From the NCBI GenBank assembly GCA_019418625.1, contig DYBL01000112.1, positions 18,693-82,692 of the forward strand: DNA of 64,000 bases. Reading direction: 5' to 3'. The stretch is from Clostridiales bacterium. Its GTDB lineage: Bacteria; Bacillota; Clostridia; Oscillospirales; Oscillospiraceae. The notes beneath the pieces were generated by a model. The model searched no databases, had not been told where the DNA came from, and saw only the letters and a program-made list of their open reading frames with translations. The translations under genes were made by a program, and so were the position numbers. Of this stretch, positions 7,938 to 16,219 are shown piece by piece; positions within the stretch are counted from its first letter, which is position 1, and the number at the start of each line of letters is the position of its first letter.

Positions 7938-9134
7938 TTACTGGACCGTGTAGACCCAGGTCTTTTTCATGGTCTCCTCGGTGATCTCCTGGCCAATGCC
8001 CGGCAGCTCCGGCACCACCAGATCGCCGTGGTCGTCAGGCAGGTAGTCGTACACGCAGGTGCGGCGCAGGCCTTCCTTGATGCCGTAGGAGTGCTGCTCG
8101 TGGATGAGGAAGTTGGGGATGACGGTCTCCACATGCAGCGCCGCCGCCTGGGAGATGGGGCCGCCGCAAACATGCACCTGCACCTTTACGTCATAGGCGT
8201 CGGCCATGTCGCAGATCTTCTTGGTCTCGGAGATGCCGCCGCACAGGCACACGTCCGGCTGGATGACGCTCAAAGAGCGGTTTTCAAAGAAGGGCCGGTA
8301 GCCAAGGCGGGTGTAGATCCGCTCGCCGGAGGCCACAGGGATGTTGATCTTGTCCCGGATCTCCCGCATGGAGACGGCGTTGAGGGGATGTACCGGCTCT
8401 TCATAGTACATGATGTTCAGATCATCGATGTAGTTGGCCAGCTGGATGGCGGTGGAGGTATCGGTGAAGGCGTGGAGCTCGATGATGATGTCCAGGCTGT
8501 CGCTCAGGTCCCGGATGGCCTTCAGACGGGCGCGCACCATCTCCAGCACGTGCTTGGGCATCTGGCCCCGCAGGCGCCAGTCCGCGTCCTGCCGGGTGCG
8601 CTGCCAGTTGCCGTTGGCGGCCACGCCCACCGGGTCCACCTTCACGGCGGTGTAGCCCTGGGCCATGGCCTTTTTGGCGGCCTCGGCGTACTGCTCGGGG
8701 GTCACCATGTTCCGGTCCTCCAGGTCCCAGTCGAACTGGATCTGGCTGGCGTAGGCCCGCAGCTTGTGGTTGGTCTTGCCGCCCAGCAGCTGGTAGACGG
8801 GCGCGTTATAATACTTGCCCTTGATGTCCCACAGGGCGATGTCGATGGCGCTCATGCCCGCGTTGATGACGGTGCCGCCGCCCATGCCCCAGAAGGTGGT
8901 GCGGAACAGCTTTTCCCGGATGGCTTCGCTGTTGAGGGGGTCCATGCCGATGATGAGCTGGCCGAAGTCCTTGACGATCCACACGCCCGCATTGTGGGCG
9001 TTGCCGTAGGCCAGGCCGACCTCGCCGAAGCCGCTGATGCCCGCGTCCGTGTTGATGCGGATGCATACAGGGGCGCAGTCCTCGTAGTTGAGGCATTTGG
9101 AAAAGTCAAATACGTCGATGCTGGTGATTTTCAT
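7938..9134 (-). CDS. Mandelate racemase / enolase superfamily sugar-acid dehydratase (RspA/ManD-like)
   Basis: The start MKITSIDVF at 9134 is chosen because AAAGGGG lies 7 bases upstream; the frame continues beyond but without family similarity. The 398-residue product has the N-terminal capping domain and barrel motifs of the superfamily: KVDPVG, metal-ligand acids in IIELHAF, YYEEPVHP and ASGER, and a late VQVHVCGG. Enzymes of this type dehydrate aldonic acids such as mannonate, gluconate or galactonate. The substrate is not resolved. It is transcribed divergently from a LysR-type regulator, its likely controller. Confidence 0.88.
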   Translation of the reverse strand: MKITSIDVFDFSKCLNYEDCAPVCIRINTDAGISGFGEVGLAYGNAHNAGVWIVKDFGQLIIGMDPLNSEAIREKLFRTTFWGMGGGTVINAGMSAIDIALWDIKGKYYNAPVYQLLGGKTNHKLRAYASQIQFDWDLEDRNMVTPEQYAEAAKKAMAQGYTAVKVDPVGVAANGNWQRTRQDADWRLRGQMPKHVLEMVRARLKAIRDLSDSLDIIIELHAFTDTSTAIQLANYIDDLNIMYYEEPVHPLNAVSMREIRDKINIPVASGERIYTRLGYRPFFENRSLSVIQPDVCLCGGISETKKICDMADAYDVKVQVHVCGGPISQAAALHVETVIPNFLIHEQHSYGIKEGLRRTCVYDYLPDDHGDLVVPELPGIGQEITEETMKKTWVYTVQ

Positions 9135-9243
9135 GGTCATACCCCTTTCATTGTTTTCCCGCGCGGCGGTGCCGCTGCGCAAAGGCCGGTGTGTGCGGGC
9201 CTGCGCCGTTTGAAACCATCGATTGAAATTTTCATCAAACCCG

Positions 9244-9260
9244 GATATCATAAGAATATC
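9244..9260. promoter_or_regulatory. Candidate LysR operator dyad
   Basis: The 17-base dyad GATAT-N7-ATATC fits the T-N11-A layout of LysR-type binding sites. It lies in the divergent region between the dehydratase and its neighbouring LysR gene. A second dyad, GATA-AAAA-TATC, lies at 9351-9362. Both are inferred by symmetry only. Confidence 0.45.
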
Positions 9261-9350
9261 CGATGGTTTGCGCAGGGCGATTCCTGATTTCATCATATCG
9301 TTCCTGCGGGCGGCGGGGTAATTATGAAAAACCTATCCCTTGCCATAACT

Positions 9351-9362
9351 GATAAAAATATC
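9351..9362. promoter_or_regulatory. Second candidate operator dyad near the lysR start
   Basis: The perfect 12-base dyad GATAAAAATATC lies 54 bases before the LysR start codon. Its half-site GATA/TATC resembles that of the dyad at 9244-9260, so the two may form a recognition and an activation site. Confidence 0.35.
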
Positions 9363-9416
9363 TCCAATTTCCCCGATGGATTTTGTGCACAATGGAAGGC
9401 AAAAGGAGGCGCGGCC

Positions 9417-10334
9417 ATGACGCTGCAGCAAATACGCTATATTCTGGAGATCTCCCGGTGCGGCAGCATCAGCAAGGCCGCCCAGCAGCTCCTGCTGACC
9501 CAGCCCTACCTGAGCAGCATCCTCAAAGACCTGGAAAACGAGCTGGGCATCGTGATCTTCCGCCGGGACCGGCGGGGCGTCACGCTGACGGAGGAGGGGC
9601 GGGAGTTTCTCTATTACGCCCGGCCCATGCTGGAGCAGGAGGAGCGCATTGAGGCGCTGTACTCCAAGCGCACGGCCAAGCCGCCGCTGCATGTGTCCAT
9701 CTCCACCCAGCGATACCCCTTTGTGATCCAGGCGTTCATGCGGTTTTTCCGCCAGTGGGATCCGGAGCGCTACGAGATCTGCCTGCGGGAGTGCGGCATG
9801 GATCATGTGATCCACCACGTCTATGAGAAAAAGAGCGATCTGGGCATCATTTTCCTCTCCGGCGCCACGGAGTCCTTTATCCGCAAGTACCTGGATATCC
9901 GGAATCTCCAGTTCCATGAGATCATCTCCATTGCCCCGTGTGTGTTTTTCCATAAAGACCACCCCATGGCCCGGCACGCGGAGGTGGACATGGAGGAAAT
10001 GGCCCGCTATCCCTACGCTTCCTTTGAATCAGACGCCTCGGCATCGCTGGACTTTTCCGAGGAGGTGCTGCTGGCCAATTTCGGCCAGATCCAGCGGCAC
10101 TTCTCCGTGGCCGACCGGGGGACCATGATCAATATCCTCACCCACACGGATGCGTTTTCCATCGGCAGCGGCATCCTGCCGCCGGGGTTTGCGGGCCCGG
10201 AGCTGGTGAGCCGTCCCATTCGCGGCCAGAGCAAGGATATCCGCCTGGGCTGGATCCAAACGAAGGGGACCTCCCTTTCCGCCGTAAGCGCCGCCTTTGT
10301 GGACGAGCTGAAAAAGACCCTGAACCAGGGATAG
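9417..10334 (+). CDS. LysR family transcriptional regulator
   Basis: The ATG at 9417 follows AAAGGAGG and gives 305 residues. Residues 1-60 form the winged helix-turn-helix of LysR proteins (LQQIRYILEISRCGSISKAA, then LLLTQPYLSSILKDLENELG). The remainder is a periplasmic-binding-protein-like effector domain of ordinary length. It is divergent from the enolase-superfamily gene, so it probably activates that gene in response to its substrate or an intermediate. Confidence 0.93.
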   Translation: MTLQQIRYILEISRCGSISKAAQQLLLTQPYLSSILKDLENELGIVIFRRDRRGVTLTEEGREFLYYARPMLEQEERIEALYSKRTAKPPLHVSISTQRYPFVIQAFMRFFRQWDPERYEICLRECGMDHVIHHVYEKKSDLGIIFLSGATESFIRKYLDIRNLQFHEIISIAPCVFFHKDHPMARHAEVDMEEMARYPYASFESDASASLDFSEEVLLANFGQIQRHFSVADRGTMINILTHTDAFSIGSGILPPGFAGPELVSRPIRGQSKDIRLGWIQTKGTSLSAVSAAFVDELKKTLNQG

Positions 10335-10622
10335 CCGCCATTCCCGGAAAATCGGCATGATCTTCCCGGTTCCTACTATATTCGGCGTGTGGAGAAGAGC
10401 CGAAACACAATATGTTGATAACTCCGTGGAAAATGTGGAGAACCGGGACGCGGCGGACACCGGAGGAAGAGATCCGGCGCCATCGATTTTCCACGGGGGC
10501 GGGCAGGTGCTGTCCGGCCGGGGGACCATCCTGGCCGGACAGGGGCCGCTGGGCTGGGATTTGCAGGAAATGACAAAAAAGAGCACAAAAAATCTTGCAA
10601 AAAGCTGAAAAAATAAAGCGTA
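10335..10622. other. Gene-free gap with one long inverted repeat
   Basis: No convincing gene is seen. A perfect 10-bp inverted repeat (CTGTCCGGCC at 10510-10519, GGCCGGACAG at 10533-10542) could be the lysR transcript end, although no T-run follows. The last part is A-rich (10570-10620) and looks like an upstream element for the next promoter. An 83-codon open frame at 10357-10608 has no ribosome site and is not called. Confidence 0.5.
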
Positions 10623-10652
10623 TTGACAGCGCCCCCGGGAACGTGATATGTT
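10623..10652 (+). promoter_or_regulatory. Promoter of the lacI-MBL-tctCBA operon
   Basis: A perfect TTGACA -35 box (10623-10628) is separated by 18 bases from TATGTT (10647-10652). An A-rich tract lies upstream. The palindrome at 10703-10716 is about 50 bases downstream, a position suited to roadblock repression. Confidence 0.75.
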
Positions 10653-10702
10653 AAATACAACAAGGGATGGTTCGGCGAGTCCCTGTTTTTTGTAGAAAAT
10701 TT

Positions 10703-10716
10703 TGAGAACGTTCTCA
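10703..10716. promoter_or_regulatory. LacI-family operator palindrome
   Basis: TGAGAACGTTCTCA is a perfect 14-base palindrome with the central CG typical of LacI/GalR and CcpA sites. It lies 21 bases before the start codon of the LacI-family gene, so autoregulation is likely. With one flanking base on each side it also matches the CcpA cre consensus at 15 of 16 positions, so catabolite control is an alternative. Confidence 0.75.
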
Positions 10717-10737
10717 TTTCCCACACAAGGAGCGGTT

Positions 10738-11733
10738 ATGGCTGCCACGATCATAGATGTCGCAAAAAAATGCGGATATTCCAAAGCAACGGTTTCCAGG
10801 GCGTTTGCCTCGCCGGAAACGGTCAGCGAGCGTGCCAAAAAGCGGATCTACGCCGCAGCCAGCGAGCTGAACTACACGCCCAATCCCATTGCCCGGGCCA
10901 TGGCCCGGCAAAAGACGGACAATATCTCCTTTGTGGTCCATGAAAACCAGTACCCCGCCATTTTAAACCCCTTTTACTCTCTGGTGCTGGAAGCGATCAT
11001 GCAGGAGGCCATGAAGCGGGATTACAGCCTGTTTGTCACCTCCAACGATCACATGCGGCTCCCCACCGGAGATGCGTACATCAAAAAGCACATGGACGGC
11101 GTCATTATTGCCGGTCAGACGGATGAGGCGTATGTCACCAGCTTCCTCAGCCAGAACATCCCGGTGGTGGTGCTGAACAATCTGATCGAAATGGAGGGGC
11201 TCCCCTGCATCACCGTGGATAATTACCACGGCGCCAAGGAGGCGGCCGCCTACCTTGTCGGAAGGGGACACCGCCGGATCGGCCTGCTGGCGGGACGGTT
11301 TTCTCCCCGGATCTACGGTGAGCGCTATCAGGGCTATCTGGATGCCCTGGCGGAAGCCGGCATCGCGCCGGACGCCTCCATCGTGCGGGACCTGGACGCA
11401 AATGAGAAGCAGGCGGAGGCCTGCACCAAGGAGCTATTGAAGATGGAGAGCCGGCCCACGGCGCTGCTGTGCACCAACGATACCATTGCCGTGGGGGCCG
11501 TGAAGGCGGTATTGCGGTCCGGGCTGCGGGTGCCGGAGGATATGGCGATCATCGGCTTTGACGACAGCCTGGTCAGCCGGGTCATTGAGCCGGAACTGAC
11601 CACCGTCCGCATCGACTCCTACCGGCTGGGGGAACTGGCTGCCAAGCTTTTGTTCCAGCTCATCGACGGCCAGACGCTCCGCCAGGACCGCATCACCATC
11701 TCCACAGAGCTGATCGTCCGCGGCACCACGTAA
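10738..11733 (+). CDS. LacI family transcriptional regulator
   Basis: The ATG at 10738 follows AAGGAGCGG. The 331-residue product has the N-terminal LacI helix-turn-helix (IIDVAKKCGYSKATVSRAF), the hinge segment YTPNPIARAMAR and a full periplasmic-binding-like effector domain with the IIGFDDS motif. It is the first gene of an apparent operon with an MBL-fold hydrolase and a tripartite tricarboxylate transporter, and it probably represses this operon until a substrate-derived ligand binds. Confidence 0.93.
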   Translation: MAATIIDVAKKCGYSKATVSRAFASPETVSERAKKRIYAAASELNYTPNPIARAMARQKTDNISFVVHENQYPAILNPFYSLVLEAIMQEAMKRDYSLFVTSNDHMRLPTGDAYIKKHMDGVIIAGQTDEAYVTSFLSQNIPVVVLNNLIEMEGLPCITVDNYHGAKEAAAYLVGRGHRRIGLLAGRFSPRIYGERYQGYLDALAEAGIAPDASIVRDLDANEKQAEACTKELLKMESRPTALLCTNDTIAVGAVKAVLRSGLRVPEDMAIIGFDDSLVSRVIEPELTTVRIDSYRLGELAAKLLFQLIDGQTLRQDRITISTELIVRGTT

Positions 11734-11781
11734 TGCCGCATGCAAGAATATGGCCCAGATGCCAGCCAAAGAGGTGAAGGA

Positions 11782-12792
11782 ATGAACATCACATTTGTAA
11801 ACGTCGGGTACGGCGACGCGATCCTGCTGGAGACGGACAGCGGCTGCCGGGTGCTTGTGGACGGCGGCGGGAACCTGCCCCAGGAGTTCGCGGGAGACCC
11901 CTACCGCATCCGCTGCGCGGACTATCTGAAGCTGCGGCAGATCCGGACAGTGGACGCGGTTTTCATTTCTCACATCCATGAAGATCACGTCTGCGGTCTG
12001 GCCGCGGTGCTGCGGGATGTGGAGGCTGGACAGATCTTCGTGCCCTACCCCACGGAGCCGTTCCTGCGGGGCCGCAGACTGGAAGCCGGGGCGGATGCCC
12101 CCAGAAGCGTGCCCCTTTACACGGCGGCGCTGAATGACTACCAGGCGATCCTTCAGACCGCGGCCCAGCGCGGCACGCCCGTCCGTGTGCTCCGGCCCGG
12201 AGACCGGCTGGATCTGGCGGAGGACCTGAAGGCCACCGTGCTGGCGCCCAAGCCCCAGGCCATCCGGGATTACATGGCACTGGTGGAGCAGGCCTATGCA
12301 CAGGCGGACCCCCGGGAGGTGACGCGCCTTCTGACCCGGCTGGATGCCACCTCCAATCATACCAGCTTCCTGCTCCGGTTTGACATCGGCCCCACGGCGT
12401 TTTTGACAGCGGCAGATAACTGTCCCAGCGGCTGGGATGAGGTCGATTTTTCTTTGCTCGAAAATGTAACCGTTCTCAAATTGCCGCATCACGGACAAAT
12501 TGACAGCATTTCCGAACAATATATGCAGAATATGCCGCTGCGCTGTGTCATCACCACCGCATCTTCGGACCGGCGCTATCACAGCGCCAATCCGGAGGTT
12601 TACGAGCGGCTCCTGGCCATGCGGCCGGCCAGCGCACCGCCCCGGTTCCTGTTTACGGACGAGCGGTCCTATCCCCCCTATTTCCATCAGCCTGAAGGAT
12701 TTCAGGCAACCACCCTTGTGATCGATTCCGGTGAGATCCGGCCGGAGTTTATCAAATTAGATACGGAGAAATTAAAGGAGGAAATCAGATGA
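11782..12792 (+). CDS. Metallo-beta-lactamase-fold hydrolase (ComEC C-terminal-like)
   Basis: The ATG at 11782 follows GAGGTGAAGG. The 336-residue protein has VGYGDAILLE and LVDGGG, typical of the ComEC/Rec2-type branch, the metal motif SHIHEDHVCG (HxHxDH) near residue 62, and a later KLPHHG. There is no signal peptide or membrane segment, so it is cytoplasmic and lacks the ComEC channel. Its end overlaps the binding-protein gene by 4 bases (ATGA), so it is translationally coupled to the transporter. A role in hydrolysing an imported carboxylate or its ester or lactone is only a guess. Confidence 0.85.
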   Translation: MNITFVNVGYGDAILLETDSGCRVLVDGGGNLPQEFAGDPYRIRCADYLKLRQIRTVDAVFISHIHEDHVCGLAAVLRDVEAGQIFVPYPTEPFLRGRRLEAGADAPRSVPLYTAALNDYQAILQTAAQRGTPVRVLRPGDRLDLAEDLKATVLAPKPQAIRDYMALVEQAYAQADPREVTRLLTRLDATSNHTSFLLRFDIGPTAFLTAADNCPSGWDEVDFSLLENVTVLKLPHHGQIDSISEQYMQNMPLRCVITTASSDRRYHSANPEVYERLLAMRPASAPPRFLFTDERSYPPYFHQPEGFQATTLVIDSGEIRPEFIKLDTEKLKEEIR

Positions 12793-13808
12793 AAAGCAAG
12801 AAACTCTTATCCCTGCTTCTCGCTCTGGCCATGGTCATGAGCATCACCGCTTGCGGCGGCAAGACTGAGACTCCCGCCGGGACCGATGACTCCGGAAACA
12901 CCGACGTCTCAACTGAGGAACTCAACTGGCCCGAAAAGGAGATCCTGCTCATCCAGCCCTGGAGCCTGGGCGGCGGTCCCGACGTGATCACCCGCCAGAT
13001 CGCCTCTTACAGCGACAAGATCCTGGGCGTGCCCATGATCGTGGAAAACCACACCGGCGGCTCCGGCACCATCGGCATGAACGACTTCCTGGAGGCCGAG
13101 GACGACGGCTATACGCTGTTTTGCTGCAACGGCCCCCTGTTCTCCCTGACGCCCAGCTTCATCAGCGTGGACTACACCGTTGATGATATCAGCCCCATCT
13201 GCGGCATCCGCATCACGGAGTTCGTGGTCCTCAGCAACGCCTCCAGCGGCATCACGGACATCCAGGGCCTGAAGGACTACGCCGCTGCCGGCCATACCAT
13301 CAAGTACGCCACCACCGGCGGCCCCGGCAACGACAGCTATACCATGATCTCCGCCCTGTTTGCCATGCTGGACATCCCCTGCGAAGCCGTTCCCTATGAC
13401 GGCGGCCAGGAGGCGATCAACGCGCTGGTGGGCGGCCATGTGGATGTGGCCATCGGCTCTCCTCCGACCTATCGCGACTATGTGATCAACGGCCAGCTCA
13501 ACTGCCTGGGCACCTTCATTCCCGAGGGCCTGGACGTGGAAGGCATCGGCCATATCCCCTCTTTCAAGGAGCAGGGCATCGACGTGGAGTTCACGGGCAT
13601 GGACTACCTGGCTGTCCGCTCCACGGTGGACCCCCGCATCCAGGAGAAGCTGCGTGACTTCGTGCTCCAGGTCTATGCCGATCCCGAGTTCCAGGAGTTC
13701 ATGGCCGGCATGGGCATGTCCGCCTGGGAGGCCGACTCCACGGAGATTCTGGGTATGATCGACTCTCAGACTGCGGCAATGGCCAAGTACATCCCCCTGG
13801 TTCAGTAA
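12789..13808 (+). CDS. tctC: Tripartite tricarboxylate transporter substrate-binding lipoprotein
   Basis: The 339-residue protein has a lipoprotein signal with lipobox ITAC and Cys22, followed by an acidic linker and a Bug/TctC fold (KEILLIQPWSLGGGPDVITR, NHTGGSGTIG). TctC-type receptors are anchored outside the membrane and deliver carboxylates such as citrate to TctAB. AAGGAGGAAATC precedes the start. The ligand is not predictable, because Bug proteins bind many carboxylated and aromatic compounds. Confidence 0.93.
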   Translation: MKSKKLLSLLLALAMVMSITACGGKTETPAGTDDSGNTDVSTEELNWPEKEILLIQPWSLGGGPDVITRQIASYSDKILGVPMIVENHTGGSGTIGMNDFLEAEDDGYTLFCCNGPLFSLTPSFISVDYTVDDISPICGIRITEFVVLSNASSGITDIQGLKDYAAAGHTIKYATTGGPGNDSYTMISALFAMLDIPCEAVPYDGGQEAINALVGGHVDVAIGSPPTYRDYVINGQLNCLGTFIPEGLDVEGIGHIPSFKEQGIDVEFTGMDYLAVRSTVDPRIQEKLRDFVLQVYADPEFQEFMAGMGMSAWEADSTEILGMIDSQTAAMAKYIPLVQ

Positions 13809-13816
13809 TCACCTGC

Positions 13817-13846
13817 GGCGCCCCGGGCCGGAGGGCCCGGGGCGCC
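13817..13846 (+). terminator. Intra-operon hairpin between tctC and tctB
   Basis: A perfect 13-bp GC stem (GGCGCCCCGGGCC with its complement) has the tetraloop GGAG and no T-run. Such hairpins after binding-protein genes usually stabilise the upstream message or cause partial termination, giving more receptor than membrane subunits. Confidence 0.7.
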
Positions 13847-13871
13847 CACTTTAAAACCGAGGTGAACCGAC

Positions 13872-14336
13872 ATGAAACTCAAATATAACCACGAGATCAT
13901 TTCCGGAATCTTTTTTGCCATTGTCAGCTCGTTCCTGTGGCTGTCCATCCCCTCACAGGTCAAGACCATGGAAAAAACAGCTGTGAACGCCCAGACACTG
14001 CCCCGGATCGCCATCGGCGGCATGTTCATCTTTGCGATCTGCCTTCTGCTGGAAGGCGTCTTCATGAAAGAGAAAAAGGAACTGACCATCACGAAAGCAT
14101 CGTTTCACTCCGCCGCATTTAAAAAGGAAATGCGCTCTGTCCTCTACTGCCTCTTCCTGGTTGTCTATTGCTTCCTGGTGGAGCCACTTGGTTTTGTAAT
14201 TTCCACCGTGATCCTGGTCGTGGCGATCATGGTGTATTACGGTGCCGGAAAATGGTACTATTACGCGATCCCTCTGGCTATGGTCGGCATTGTATACTAT
14301 GTGTTCCGAGTCGTGCTGCACGTCTCTCTGCCTTAA
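13872..14336 (+). CDS. tctB: Tripartite tricarboxylate transporter small membrane subunit TctB
   Basis: The 154-residue protein has four hydrophobic segments (near residues 10-28, 45-60, 90-110 and 112-150), the size and layout of TctB. It lies between the receptor and the large permease gene in the usual C-B-A order. Sequence conservation in TctB is low, so the call leans on context. Confidence 0.88.
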   Translation: MKLKYNHEIISGIFFAIVSSFLWLSIPSQVKTMEKTAVNAQTLPRIAIGGMFIFAICLLLEGVFMKEKKELTITKASFHSAAFKKEMRSVLYCLFLVVYCFLVEPLGFVISTVILVVAIMVYYGAGKWYYYAIPLAMVGIVYYVFRVVLHVSLP

Positions 14337-14351
14337 CAGGAAAGGAGGATC

Positions 14352-15875
14352 ATGATGGAACAAGTTTTAGGTGGTCTTCAGATCCTGATGACCTGGCAGA
14401 ATTTTCTGGTGATCCCCATCGGCCTCATCATCGGCATTGTGGTGGGCGCCATCCCGGGGCTGACCTCTGACCTTGGCATTATCCTGTGCATTCCCCTGAC
14501 CTATGGAATGGACCCCACCATGGCCATCTTGATGCTGCTGGCCATTTACTGCGGCGGCACCTACGGCGGCTCCATTACGGCCATCCTCATCAACACGCCG
14601 GGCACCTCCGCCAACGCGGCAACGCTCTTTGACGGCTATCCCATGACGGTAAAGGGACAGGCGTTCAAGGCGCTGCAGATGGCGCTGTACGCCTCCACCA
14701 TCGGCGGTCTCATCAGCGCGTTTTCCCTGCTGTTCCTGGCGCCGCTCATCGCCAAGATCACGCTGCTGTTCGGGCCTGCGGAGTATTTCGCCCTGGCGGT
14801 GTTCGGCCTTTCCGTCATTGCGGGCGTCTCCAACGACAGCATCTTCAAGGGCCTCATTGCCGCCTGCCTGGGCCTTTTCATGACCACCATCGGCGTGGAC
14901 GCCATTTCCGGCACGGCCCGGTTCCTCTTCGGCCAGAAGAAGCTGATGGCGGGAATCGACCTGATCATCGCCCTGATCGGCATGTTTGCCATTTCCGAGG
15001 TCCTCACCAAGTCCAAATATGACCCCAAGACGGACCATAAGGTCTATGATGCCAAATCCCTGACCAAGGACAAGATCACCAAGGAGGAGTACCGCCGCTG
15101 CCGCAAGCCCATTGGTATCGGCTCCCTCATCGGCGTGATCATCGGCGCGACGCCCGGCACCGGCGGCGGCCTGGCCGCATTCATCGCCTATAACCAGGTC
15201 AAGCAGGCCTCCAAGCATCCGGAGACCTTCGGCAAGGGCGAGATCGAGGGCGTGGCGGTTTCCGAGTCCGCCAACAACGGCGCCTGCGGCGCCACCATGA
15301 TCCCCATGCTGACGCTGGGCGTGCCCGGTGACGGCGCCACCGCCATTTTGATGGGTGCGTTCATGCTCCACGGCATGGTGCCCGGCCCCGCCTTGTTTGC
15401 CGAGCAGGGTGATATCCTGTATGCCATCATGCTTGGCTTGATCGTGGTGAATGTCTTCATGTATATCGTGGGCAACGGCCTGACCCGGTTCTATGCCCAT
15501 ATCACCCGCATCCCCTACGAGATCCTGGCGCCCATCGTGCTGACGTTCTGCATCGCGGGGTCCTACTCCACCAATAACCGCATTTATGATATCTACATCA
15601 TCTTGATCTTCGGCATCGTGTCCTACTTCCTGCGGCGCATGGGCTTCCAGCTGGTGCCCATCCTGCTGGGCATCGTGCTGGGCCCCCTGGCGGAGAAAAA
15701 CTTCCGACGCGCCATCGTGATCTCCGAGGGCAGCCTGGATATCTTCTTCACCCGTCCCATCAGCTGCGCGTTCATTGTGATCGCCATTGTGTCGGTGGTG
15801 ATTTTCGGCGTGCGCAATTACAAGGATAAGAAGCAGAAAAAGCAAAACGCGGAGGTATCTGCCCAGGCCAAGTGA
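14352..15875 (+). CDS. tctA: Tripartite tricarboxylate transporter large permease TctA
   Basis: The 507-residue membrane protein carries the TctA signatures GAIPGLTSDLG near residue 40 and GATPGTGGGLAAFIAY near residue 265, plus many membrane spans. It begins ATGATG after AAAGGAGGATC. TctA drives uptake with the ion gradient. It is the last gene of the operon, and an intrinsic terminator follows. Confidence 0.96.
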   Translation: MMEQVLGGLQILMTWQNFLVIPIGLIIGIVVGAIPGLTSDLGIILCIPLTYGMDPTMAILMLLAIYCGGTYGGSITAILINTPGTSANAATLFDGYPMTVKGQAFKALQMALYASTIGGLISAFSLLFLAPLIAKITLLFGPAEYFALAVFGLSVIAGVSNDSIFKGLIAACLGLFMTTIGVDAISGTARFLFGQKKLMAGIDLIIALIGMFAISEVLTKSKYDPKTDHKVYDAKSLTKDKITKEEYRRCRKPIGIGSLIGVIIGATPGTGGGLAAFIAYNQVKQASKHPETFGKGEIEGVAVSESANNGACGATMIPMLTLGVPGDGATAILMGAFMLHGMVPGPALFAEQGDILYAIMLGLIVVNVFMYIVGNGLTRFYAHITRIPYEILAPIVLTFCIAGSYSTNNRIYDIYIILIFGIVSYFLRRMGFQLVPILLGIVLGPLAEKNFRRAIVISEGSLDIFFTRPISCAFIVIAIVSVVIFGVRNYKDKKQKKQNAEVSAQAK

Positions 15876-15910
15876 CTGGATACTGCGCCAAAACAGATTC
15901 AATGCGAAGA

Positions 15911-15945
15911 AAAAGAGGGCTTTCCTGCGGAAAGCCCTCTTTTTT
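15911..15945 (+). terminator. Intrinsic terminator after tctA
   Basis: A 13-bp stem (AAAAGAGGGCTTT paired with AAAGCCCTCTTTT) with a 7-base loop runs into a T-tract. It ends the lacI-tct operon and may also work leftward. Confidence 0.9.
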
Positions 15946-15960
15946 GGAAAATTGAAAAAG

Positions 15961-15994
15961 AAAACCGCTGATTTCGCAAGAAATCAGCGGTTTT
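15961..15994 (-). terminator. Terminator of the leftward tRNA pair
   Basis: A perfect 15-bp stem (AAAACCGCTGATTTC with its complement) and loop GCAA lie directly downstream of tRNA-fMet on the minus strand. TTTTCTTTTTC follows. Confidence 0.88.
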
Positions 15995-15995
15995 A

Positions 15996-16071
<76 letters not shown>

Positions 16072-16085
16072 ATATGGAACCAAAA

Positions 16086-16171
16086 TGGTGCCGGTGACCG
16101 GACTCGAACCGGTACAGCATCACTGCCGGGAGATTTTAAGTCTCCTGTGTCTACCATTCCACCACACCGGC
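16086..16171 (-). tRNA. tRNA-Leu (TAA anticodon)
   Basis: The 86-base gene includes CCA, acceptor stem GCCGGTG/CACCGGC, a long variable arm of the class II type, and anticodon loop CTTAAAA giving UAA. It is the promoter-proximal gene of the two-tRNA unit. Confidence 0.95.
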
Positions 16172-16189
16172 AGCTTTTCGGCAATGAAT

Positions 16190-16219
16190 AGAATACCACA
16201 GTGTGCCGGGTTCTGTCAA
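16190..16219 (-). promoter_or_regulatory. Promoter for the tRNA-Leu / tRNA-fMet unit
   Basis: Read on the minus strand, TTGACA (16214-16219) is followed after 18 bases by TATTCT (16190-16195), about 20 bases before the tRNA-Leu 5' end. This is a strong stable-RNA type promoter. Confidence 0.8.

Noticed and set aside
10357..10608. An 83-codon open frame in the gap before lacI
   Set aside because: No ribosome site, no recognisable content, and it crosses a long inverted repeat.
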